Shown: positions 1 through 7,242 of the stretch, one piece after another
How the letters are laid out: each line of letters starts with the position of its first letter
How positions within the stretch are numbered: position 1 is the first letter of the stretch
Assembly (NCBI GenBank): GCA_900142905.1
Contig: FSRV01000001.1
Location: 2,170,001 to 2,234,000 of the forward strand
Reading direction: 5' to 3'
From: Burkholderia sp. GAS332
GTDB lineage: Bacteria; Pseudomonadota; Gammaproteobacteria; Burkholderiales; Burkholderiaceae
Length of the DNA: 64,000 bases
The notes under the pieces: generated by a model
Database searches by the model: none
Told to the model about the DNA's origin: nothing
Seen by the model: the letters and a program-made list of their open reading frames with translations, nothing else
Made by a program: the position numbers and the translations under genes

Positions 1-1238
1 CGGTCGACATCGCCCATGCCAATACGAGCGATGAGGTCCCGTATTCGGTTCACACCAATGTGCCCATGGTCCGGCCGAGTGACGCGGACCTCGACCGTGT
101 CGCCGAAATCCTCAATGCGGGCGGCGACAAGATCGCGATCTATGGCGGGTCGGGATGCCGTGGCGCCCACGCCGAAATTCTGGCGGTTGCCGAGCGGCTC
201 AAGGCGCCCATTGCCCACACGTCCCGCGCAAAAGACGTGCTGGAACATGACAACCCGTACAACGTCGGCATGACCGGTATTATCGGCGGCGAAGCGGGCT
301 ATCTGGCGGTATCCGAATGCGAGACCTTGCTGCTGCTAGGCGCCGACTTCGCGTGGCGGCAGTTCTATCCGGAGAAGGCCAAAATCGTCCAGATCGACAT
401 CGCACCGGATCACCTCGGTCGCCGGCATCCGGTTACGCTAGGGCTGGTTGGCGATATCAAGTCCACGATGGAGGCGTTGTTGCCGCGCCTTAAACCGCGT
501 ACGTCGACCGAGTTCCGCGACAAGCTTGTCGAACGGCATGCCAGCGCGCTGGAAGCCCACCTGGCCAAGGCCGTCCCGTCGAACCGCGGAACCATTCCAC
601 CGATCTATCTGACCGAGCTGATCAACCGGTATGCAGCGAGCGATGCGCTTTTCTGCGCCGACGATGGGACGCCCACGGTTTGGCTTTATCGGCATATCCA
701 GACGAACGGAAAACGCCGGGTGTTTTCGAGCCTGCTTCACGGCACGATGGCGGCGGCTCTGCCCATGTCGTTGGGGCTGCAGAAGTGCCAGCCTGGACGC
801 CAGGTGATTTCCATGTCCGGCGACGGCGGTCTCGCCATGCTGTTCGGTGAGCTCATGACGGTCGTGCAGGAGAAGCTGCCCGTCAAGGTGGTGGTGTTCG
901 ACAACGGCAAGCTGGGCTTTATCGACATCGAGCAGAAGTCCGAAGGCATGCTCCCGCTCTACACAGGCCTGCAAAACCCGGACTTCGGCAAGGTTGCCGA
1001 GGCGATCGGACTATGGGGGCGCACGGTGGCGAAAGCCGAGGAGCTCGAATAGGCCGTCGTGACCTGGTTGAACCAACCCGGCCCCGCGCTGCTGAACGTC
1101 AAGGTCGACACGATGACGCTCGTGATGCCGCCGAAGATCGAGTGGGGCTCTGCGTACGGAATGGTCCTGTACTCGGCGAAAGCCATGCTGCAGGGCCAGT
1201 CCGCCGACGTGTTCGCGATGATCCGTGAAAATTTATAG
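1..1238 (+). pseudogene. PoxB-like ThDP-dependent pyruvate dehydrogenase (quinone), 5' cut by window, internal amber codon
   Basis: The reading frame is open from the window edge (frame of position 3) and encodes the middle and C-terminal domains of a thiamine-diphosphate enzyme. The ThDP/Mg motif starts at GDGG (about 829-840) and ends about 25 residues later in FDNGKLG, as in pyruvate oxidase/dehydrogenase (PoxB) proteins, which decarboxylate pyruvate at the membrane and pass electrons to quinone. A TAG codon at 1050-1052 interrupts the frame, but the same frame continues with family-like sequence (AVVTWLNQPGPALLNVKVD) to a second TAG at 1236-1238. A single substitution from GAG or CAG would restore a full gene. 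The missing piece is about 62 residues of the ThDP domain end, so the product is probably inactive unless the codon is read through. The N-terminus lies outside the window. Confidence 0.8.
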
Positions 1239-1351
1239 GACCTAGGCGGTAAGCGGGGCGGGCAGACGACCCGATCACGCTCTCGACGATCGCGCAGCAG
1301 CGCAGGATAAACGCGCGCGACGTGTCTTCATTGCCCTGTTTGGCTGTCTTG

Positions 1352-1377
1352 CCCCGGCGGGAGTAGACTCGCCGGGG
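1352..1377. repeat. perfect 8-bp inverted repeat (CCCCGGCG/CGCCGGGG)
   Basis: CCCCGGCG at 1352-1359 and CGCCGGGG at 1370-1377 are exact inverted copies separated by 10 bases, between the poxB remnant and the LysR gene. There is no T-run after it, so it may be an operator or a weak terminator. Confidence 0.4.
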
Positions 1378-1457
1378 TTGCTCCGTGATACCACGCCGAT
1401 CGTCGCTTTGCGCCGATACTTGCGCGTGAACAAAAGGAGTAGAGGAAACCAGTTTGA

Positions 1458-2378
1458 GTGGCGTCGGGGAATTCGAGCATGCGTCTGTCCAAGGTTGATC
1501 TGAATCTCTTCGTGGTCTTCGAAGCCGTCTACAGAACGCGAAACCTGACGCGCGCAGCGGAGATGCTGTTCATCACCCAGCCTGCTGTCAGCAATGCGTT
1601 GGCGCGGATGCGCAAGGCATTCGACGATCAGCTCTTTGTCAGTACCTCGGCCGGCATGATGCCGACGCCCGCTTCGGAAAACATCATCGGCCAGGTTCGT
1701 GAGGCGCTGCAGTTGCTCGACTCGAGCACGCACGTCGGCGGGCGCTTCGATCCCGCCTCGTCTGAGCGTACCTTCCGGCTCAGCATGACCGACCTCACGG
1801 AGGCACTCCTTTTGCCCGCACTGGAGGAGGTGCTGCAGCAACTGGCGCCCGGCATCCGCATCGAAAGCTACTTCACGACGCGCAGAGAGGTTCCGGAAGC
1901 GCTAGCCAGCGGGGCGGTCAATCTCGCGATCGACGCGCCGCTGATTGACGACCCCTACCTCGAGCAGGAGCCGGTGGGCCGTGACCGTTATGCATGCATG
2001 CTGCGCCACGACCATCCGTTCACCAGAAAGAAGCTGACGATCGATGACTACCTCAGGTTCGGTCATATCCACGTCTCGAGCCGCCCTCAGGGGTCGGGTC
2101 TCGTCGACGCGGAACTGAACAGGCTGGGTCTCAGGCGATCGATTCAGACGCGGGTTCAACACTATCTGGTCGCCCCCTTGATCGCGATGCGCACCGATCT
2201 CGTCCTCACGGCCCCCCTCGTGCTGCTTCAGCGGTATGACGCGCGAATCCTGGCGCTGCCGTTCGATCTTCCGGATCTTCAGTCGCATTGCTACTGGCAT
2301 CGAAGCGTGACCGGGGACCCGGCGCATCGTTGGCTGCGCGAGCAGATTGGCCGTCTCATGCGGGAAATGCACCAGTAG
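1458..2378 (+). CDS. LysR family transcriptional regulator
   Basis: The N-terminus has the LysR winged helix: DLNLFVVFEAVYRTRNLTRAAEML, followed by the recognition segment TQPAVSNALARMR, and then an effector-binding domain, total about 300 residues as usual for the family. The first possible start is GTG at 1458, preceded by AGAGGA at 1441-1446; an ATG at 1479 gives MRLSKVDLNLF, which is closer to most NodD/PcpR-like LysR starts and is preceded by GGGA at 1467-1470. The neighbours are the broken poxB-like gene upstream and a histidine phosphatase operon downstream on the same strand, so the target is not obvious. The effector cannot be read from sequence. Confidence 0.9.
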   Translation: MASGNSSMRLSKVDLNLFVVFEAVYRTRNLTRAAEMLFITQPAVSNALARMRKAFDDQLFVSTSAGMMPTPASENIIGQVREALQLLDSSTHVGGRFDPASSERTFRLSMTDLTEALLLPALEEVLQQLAPGIRIESYFTTRREVPEALASGAVNLAIDAPLIDDPYLEQEPVGRDRYACMLRHDHPFTRKKLTIDDYLRFGHIHVSSRPQGSGLVDAELNRLGLRRSIQTRVQHYLVAPLIAMRTDLVLTAPLVLLQRYDARILALPFDLPDLQSHCYWHRSVTGDPAHRWLREQIGRLMREMHQ

Positions 2379-2510
2379 CCGGGGCCTGCCGGTGTGTCCG
2401 GGGCTTACGCGGCAGGTGTCACGGAAACTTATAGCCGACTATCACAACAATCAATTTCCTGAATGCCGCGGCACTCGGTATTCTGCTAGTCATGTTGAAG
2501 CGAGGATGAC

Positions 2511-3185
2511 ATGGCAGAACTCTATCTTGTACGGCATGGTCAGGCGTCTTTCGGCGCCGAAAACTATGACGAACTCTCTCCTTCCGGTCATACCCAATCA
2601 GCTTGGCTCGGCGAGTACTTCGCGCAGGCGAACGTGCGGTTCGATCGCGTTGTCATCGGCACCATGCAGCGGCATCGGCAAACCGTCGATGGCATTCTGG
2701 CCGCGATGGGTGGTCCGCAAGTCGAGATCGCGCAAGACGCGGGTCTGAACGAATACGATTTCGAGGCATTGTTCGCCGCCCTCGGCGAAGCGGGCTTGCC
2801 GTCAGGTTTGTCGCCGGCCAGTTCAAAGAAGGACTTTTACAAAGGGCTCCGGCAAGTGCTGCAGCTTTGGGCCGATGACCGCTTGCCGGGTCGTGTTCCA
2901 GAGACATGGCAGCAGTTCCAGGCGCGTGTCCAGCGCGCGCGCCTCGACATCCAGCGGGCTGGCGGCCGGCGCGTTCTGGTGGTGAGTTCGGGTGGTCCGA
3001 TCGCGGTAACGGCCCAGCAGGTTCTGCAGGCGCCCAGTGCGAGCGCGATTGCCCTGAACCTGCAGATTCGAAACAGCAGCGTTTGCCAATACGTCTTTAA
3101 CGACGATGCGATGTCGCTAGTCAGCTTCAATTCAGTGCCTCATCTCGAACATGCCGAGAGGCGTGAATTTGTCACTTACGGCTGA
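2511..3185 (+). CDS. histidine phosphatase family protein
   Basis: The protein starts MAELYLVRHGQAS, with the RHG signature at residues 8-10 (His9 is the expected phosphohistidine), and carries the second-half features of the branch-2-like phosphoglycerate-mutase fold (VVSSGGPI near residue 160-167). Length 224 residues fits small histidine phosphatases. It is the first gene of a run with a kinase-like protein, an SDR and an acyl-CoA dehydrogenase, all on the plus strand with short gaps. In such clusters a phosphatase of this type might remove a phosphate from an acyl phosphoester or be a repair activity; the substrate is unknown. Confidence 0.88.
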   Translation: MAELYLVRHGQASFGAENYDELSPSGHTQSAWLGEYFAQANVRFDRVVIGTMQRHRQTVDGILAAMGGPQVEIAQDAGLNEYDFEALFAALGEAGLPSGLSPASSKKDFYKGLRQVLQLWADDRLPGRVPETWQQFQARVQRARLDIQRAGGRRVLVVSSGGPIAVTAQQVLQAPSASAIALNLQIRNSSVCQYVFNDDAMSLVSFNSVPHLEHAERREFVTYG

Positions 3186-3192
3186 TCTTTAC

Positions 3193-4209
3193 ATGAATGC
3201 CCATCTTCAATTCGACACCGAAAATCTCACACGTTATCTGACAGCGCACGTGCCCGGGTTTCAAGGACCGTTGTCCGTCGAGAAATTTCCCGGCGGACAG
3301 TCCAATCCGACGTTTCTGTTGAAGGCGCAAAGCGGTCACTACGTGCTGAGGCGTCAGCCTCCCGGCGCACTGCTCAAGTCCGCTCATGCGGTTGATCGTG
3401 AGTTTCGCGTGCTGTCGGCGCTTGGCAGAACATCGGTCCCGGTCGCCCGTGCGTATCACCTTTGCGAGGACCGTGACGTCATCGGTAGCCTGTTTTACGT
3501 CATGAGCTACGAAGACGGGCGAATCTTCTGGAATCCGGCGCTGCCCGAAGTACCCGTCGAGGAGCGCGGCTCAATCTATGACGCACTGCTCGGCACGATG
3601 GCGGCGCTCCACGACGTGGATATCGACGAAGTCGGATTGTCGGACTACGGCCGCCCGGGCGACTATTTCGCGCGTCAAATCGACCTGTGGACCCGGCAAT
3701 ATCGCGCCGCGCAGACCGATACCCTGGAGCCGATGGAGTCGCTGATCGCGTGGCTGCCGGCCCACTGTCCGGCGGAAACCGGCAAGCCTTCGCTCGTGCA
3801 CGGCGATTTCCGTATCGACAACCTCATTTTCATGCGCGGCGAACCGCGAGTTCGCGCTGTTCTCGACTGGGAGCTATCCACGCTCGGCAATCCTCTGGCC
3901 GACATCGCGTACTTCTGCATGTGTTTGCGGCTTCCGCCCGGCAGCCATATCGCCGGACTCGCAGGCTTGAATCGCGGAGCGTTGGGGGTGCCGGACGAGG
4001 CGTCGATTGTCGAGCGCTATGGCGAGCTGCGGGGCATGTCGTCGATTGAGAACTGGAATTTCTACCTGGCGTTCAGCTTCTTCCGGCTCGCCGCTATCGC
4101 ACAGGGTGTGAAGAAACGGGCCTTGAGCGGTAACGCATCGAATGAAAAGGCCCGGCAGGTGGGGGAGATGGCTGGCGTGCTGGCGAAGATGGGCATGGAC
4201 CTGATCTGA
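3193..4209 (+). CDS. APH/choline-kinase family phosphotransferase (ACAD10/11- and LvaA-like)
   Basis: This is a kinase-fold protein of about 338 residues. It shows the N-terminal lobe pattern (FPGGQSNPTFLL, YVLRRQPPG), the catalytic loop HGDFRIDN with Asp205, and the metal-binding VLDWE with Asp225. ATG 3193 is preferred over an upstream in-frame start at 3151 that overlaps the phosphatase gene. Proteins of this type form the N-terminal part of human ACAD10/11, and as separate genes (LvaA) they phosphorylate the 4-hydroxyl of 4-hydroxyacyl-CoAs before an acyl-CoA dehydrogenase acts. The acyl-CoA dehydrogenase at 5087 would be the partner. No small LvaB-like gene is seen beside it, so the substrate is an inference. 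Confidence 0.85.
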   Translation: MNAHLQFDTENLTRYLTAHVPGFQGPLSVEKFPGGQSNPTFLLKAQSGHYVLRRQPPGALLKSAHAVDREFRVLSALGRTSVPVARAYHLCEDRDVIGSLFYVMSYEDGRIFWNPALPEVPVEERGSIYDALLGTMAALHDVDIDEVGLSDYGRPGDYFARQIDLWTRQYRAAQTDTLEPMESLIAWLPAHCPAETGKPSLVHGDFRIDNLIFMRGEPRVRAVLDWELSTLGNPLADIAYFCMCLRLPPGSHIAGLAGLNRGALGVPDEASIVERYGELRGMSSIENWNFYLAFSFFRLAAIAQGVKKRALSGNASNEKARQVGEMAGVLAKMGMDLI

Positions 4210-4253
4210 AGACAGGCAGGAAACACGGAAACGTTGAAGGATGGAGACTGATT

Positions 4254-5018
4254 GTGACTACTAATTTGTTTGACCTGAAAGGGAAGATTGCGCTGGTGAC
4301 GGGCGCGAGCCGCGGTATCGGTGAGGAGATCGCCAAACTGCTCGCCGAGCAGGGTGCCCACGTGATCGTGTCGAGCCGCAAGCTGGAAGATTGCGAATCG
4401 GTGGCGCGTGAGATCAGCGAAGCGGGCGGGAGCGCTGAAGCCAAAGCGTGCCATGTCGGGCGCCTCGAGGACATTCACGCGATCTTCGCGCATATTCGTG
4501 CACAGCATGGCCGTCTGGATATCCTCGTCAACAACGCGGGGGCCAATCCGTATTTTGGCCACATTCTCGACACCGATCTGTCGTCCTTCGAAAAGACGGT
4601 GGAAGTCAATCTGCGCGGTTACTTCTTCATGTCCGTGGAAGCGGGCAAGCTGATGCGGGAGCACGGTGGCGGTGCGATCGTCAACACGGCTTCGGTCAAT
4701 GCCTTGCAGCCTGGCGACAAGCAGGGAATCTACTCGATCACCAAAGCCGCCGTGGTCAACATGACGCGGGCCTTCGCGAAGGAGTGCGGGCCGTTGGGGA
4801 TTCGGGTGAATGCGCTGCTCCCCGGATTGACCAAAACCCGCTTTGCGGGGGCACTCTTCGCCGATCAGGCCACGTACGAAAGCTGGATGTCGCGCATCCC
4901 GCTGCGGCGTCATGCGGAACCTCGCGAGATGGCGGGTACCGTGCTTTACCTCGTGTCCGACGCGGCGAGCTATACCAATGGAGAGTGCATCGTCGTTGAC
5001 GGTGGACTGACGATCTAG
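4254..5018 (+). CDS. SDR family oxidoreductase (3-ketoacyl reductase-like)
   Basis: Classical short-chain dehydrogenase of 254 residues. The dinucleotide-binding motif TGASRGIG is at residues 16-23, NNAG is in the fourth strand, and the catalytic set is Ser147, Tyr160 and Lys164 in YSITK. The start is GTG 4254 with GGAG just upstream (GATGGAGACTGATT). It sits 44 bases after the kinase gene and 68 bases before the acyl-CoA dehydrogenase, so it is probably co-transcribed and would interconvert a hydroxyacyl- and ketoacyl-CoA (or acid). The C-terminus ends VVDGGLTI, typical of FabG-like members. Confidence 0.9.
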   Translation: MTTNLFDLKGKIALVTGASRGIGEEIAKLLAEQGAHVIVSSRKLEDCESVAREISEAGGSAEAKACHVGRLEDIHAIFAHIRAQHGRLDILVNNAGANPYFGHILDTDLSSFEKTVEVNLRGYFFMSVEAGKLMREHGGGAIVNTASVNALQPGDKQGIYSITKAAVVNMTRAFAKECGPLGIRVNALLPGLTKTRFAGALFADQATYESWMSRIPLRRHAEPREMAGTVLYLVSDAASYTNGECIVVDGGLTI

Positions 5019-5086
5019 TCAAGGGGTCGGCGCACGGGTGTGCCCCATGCGTCGACGGCATTCATCACGAATCTGGAAGAGTAAAA

Positions 5087-6331
5087 ATGGACTTTGCATA
5101 CAGCCCGAAAGTCGAAGCGCTGCGCACACAGCTGCGTACGTTCATGGACACGCATATCGTTCCGCGCATCCGGCAGTGGCACGACGAAGTGAGTGCGGGT
5201 CAATATCCGGTTTCCTTTATGGAGACCTTGAAGGAGCAGGCGCGCGAGGAGGGTCTCTGGAACCTGTTTCTGCCGCATCTGCGCGATGACGAACCCGGTA
5301 CCCGCCTGACCAATCTCGAGTACGCGCCGCTCGCTGAAATCATGGGGCGGGTGTCGTGGGCGTCCGAGGTGTTCAACTGCAATGCGCCGGACACGGGCAA
5401 TATGGAGTTGCTCCATATGTTTGCCACGCCGGCCCAGCGCGAGCAGTGGCTCAAGCCGCTGCTCGACGGCAAGATCCGCTCGGCGTTTGCGATGACGGAG
5501 CCGGCTGTGGCTTCCTCGGACGCGACTAACATCACGACGTCGATTCGTCGCGACGGCGATGACTATGTCATCGACGGCCGCAAGTGGTTCATCACGAACG
5601 CCGCCCACCCGAATTGTCAGATTTTCATCGTGATGGGCAAAACGGATCCGGACGCGCCGAGTCACAGTCAGCAGAGCATGATTCTCGTGCCTCGCGATAC
5701 CCCCGGCGTCAAAGTGATCCGCAATATCTCGGTGGTCAATCATGTGGCGCCGGAAGGACACTGCGAGATCGAGTTCAAAGGCGTGCGCGTACCCCGGTCG
5801 AATCTTCTCGGCGAAGAGGGTAGCGGCTTCGCGCTCGCGCAGGCGCGTCTCGGACCGGGACGGATTCACCACTGCATGCGTTCGATCGGCGCCGCGGAAT
5901 TGGCGCTCGAATTGATGGTGGAGCGGGCCCAGGCGCGCACGGCATTCGGAAAGCCGCTGTTTAAGCATGGGACGGTCGCCGAAGGGATCGCGAAGTCACG
6001 CATCGAAATCGATCAGGCGAGGCTCTTTGTTCTCAAAGCCGCGTGGATGATCGACAACGTGGGGGCGAAGGAGGCGCGTAAGGAGATCTCGATGATCAAG
6101 GCGCTCGTGCCGGGCGTTCACACCGCCGTTTGCGAGCGGGCGATGCAGGTGTTTGGCGCGATGGGTCTGAGCCCCGACACGCCATTGGCCGATAGCTGGA
6201 CGTGGGGCCGTGCGTTGCGGCTCGCAGATGGCCCGGACGAGGTTCACCTGCAGAGCATTGCACGCATGGAACTCAAGGCGCAGCCCTATGGGCCGGGGAA
6301 GGAGAATCCCTACCTGACGGCGTCGGTGTAA
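5087..6331 (+). CDS. acyl-CoA dehydrogenase (ACAD11/LvaC-like)
   Basis: A 414-residue flavoprotein with the acyl-CoA dehydrogenase domain order (alpha N, middle beta, C-terminal helical). The FAMTEP flavin/substrate motif is at residues 134-139, and the helical domain has RTAFGKPL and ends with GPDEVHLQSIAR. The GPDEVH ending and overall length match the ACAD11-type branch that acts on 4-phosphorylated acyl-CoAs, which agrees with the kinase-like gene three positions upstream. It would be a cytoplasmic FAD enzyme passing electrons to ETF. It is the last gene of the 2511-6331 run. Confidence 0.9.
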   Translation: MDFAYSPKVEALRTQLRTFMDTHIVPRIRQWHDEVSAGQYPVSFMETLKEQAREEGLWNLFLPHLRDDEPGTRLTNLEYAPLAEIMGRVSWASEVFNCNAPDTGNMELLHMFATPAQREQWLKPLLDGKIRSAFAMTEPAVASSDATNITTSIRRDGDDYVIDGRKWFITNAAHPNCQIFIVMGKTDPDAPSHSQQSMILVPRDTPGVKVIRNISVVNHVAPEGHCEIEFKGVRVPRSNLLGEEGSGFALAQARLGPGRIHHCMRSIGAAELALELMVERAQARTAFGKPLFKHGTVAEGIAKSRIEIDQARLFVLKAAWMIDNVGAKEARKEISMIKALVPGVHTAVCERAMQVFGAMGLSPDTPLADSWTWGRALRLADGPDEVHLQSIARMELKAQPYGPGKENPYLTASV

Positions 6332-6501
6332 CGCACAGCGTGCATAGCGCCAGTTTCAAAGCTTTGCATGGGACCGGAGTAAGCGCTAAAGCGCCAACTC
6401 TGGTCGACAGCTACAGCGTGAGCTCGGGTCGACAGCGTGATCTTGCGGGGGGAGTCTTGGGTTTCCAGTGCGTTGTCGTGACCACTGACTAACGCTGGCC
6501 G

Positions 6502-7179
6502 TCAGATCCCCCCCAGCAGGGACCGCGTCTCTTCCGATGGCTCCGCAGTGAGTACGCTTTCAAAGCTGTCCATCAAGCTGGACACCGCGTATTGCGGGGA
6601 CCAGAGCGCGCCCGAATCGCCACTGTCCCGGCTCGCTTCCCACGCTGCCAGCGAGGCATTGCCGTAGATGCTGATGAGCGACAGCCGGTGATCGACGATG
6701 GCCGGTGGAATATCGGCAAGCAGATTCCGAAGCAGGTCGTTGCAACGCTGATAGCCCAGATTCCACTTGTTTTCCAGCGCCTCCCGCAAGAACGCGCGAT
6801 TGTTCAACTGCAAGTTGGCGATCATGCGGATGTAGGTCGCTTGACCCGTGTGATCCGCTAGCTCAAGCATCGGAAAGAGCAGCGCGCCTAATACCGCCCG
6901 CACGTTTATCCCTGCCTCTACCTCCAGTCTGTCGAGCCGCGCCTGACGGTCTTCGTCGATCAGACGCGCGCCGTCGACGACCAGCTCACGGGCCAATTCC
7001 AGTTTGTTCCCGAAGTAGTAGCGCAGCGAGGCGCTGTTGCGCTGCCCTGCGGCGGAGATGATGTCCTGCACGGACACGCCGTCCAGTCCGCGCAGCGCGA
7101 ACAGACGCTGCGCTTCTTCTTTTAAGCGAATTCGTGTCTCCGCCCCATCCGAGCGAAGGGTTTTCCCTAGCGTCGTCAT
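6502..7179 (-). CDS. TetR family transcriptional regulator
   Basis: The protein has an N-terminal TetR helix-turn-helix (about residues 15-62: EEAQRLFALRGLDGVSVQDI, then a short turn and LRYYFGNKLELA) and a helical ligand domain, total 225 residues. It is transcribed divergently from the monooxygenase-hydrolase gene, and the 63-base gap holds two palindromes. This suggests it represses that gene and itself. The ligand is unknown. Confidence 0.92.
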   Translation of the reverse strand: MTTLGKTLRSDGAETRIRLKEEAQRLFALRGLDGVSVQDIISAAGQRNSASLRYYFGNKLELARELVVDGARLIDEDRQARLDRLEVEAGINVRAVLGALLFPMLELADHTGQATYIRMIANLQLNNRAFLREALENKWNLGYQRCNDLLRNLLADIPPAIVDHRLSLISIYGNASLAAWEASRDSGDSGALWSPQYAVSSLMDSFESVLTAEPSEETRSLLGGI

Positions 7180-7194
7180 TACTTTACCGTGTCG

Positions 7195-7227
7195 AGTTAA
7201 TTAACTACACTGGGTTAACTAACCCAG
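7195..7227. promoter_or_regulatory. probable TetR operator region with two palindromes
   Basis: AGTTAATTAACT at 7195-7206 is a perfect 12-bp palindrome. CTGGGTTA (7210-7217) and TAACCCAG (7220-7227) are perfect 8-bp inverted repeats around AC. Both contain TTAACTA, as expected for two binding sites of one dimeric repressor in the divergent tetR/monooxygenase gap. Confidence 0.65.
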
Positions 7228-7242
7228 TTGGAGAAACTTAGC

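Noticed and set aside
438..974. Long reading frame on the minus strand inside the poxB-like gene
   Set aside because: It is rich in Arg/His/Gln without a domain and lies fully inside a well supported coding region; a GC-rich shadow frame.
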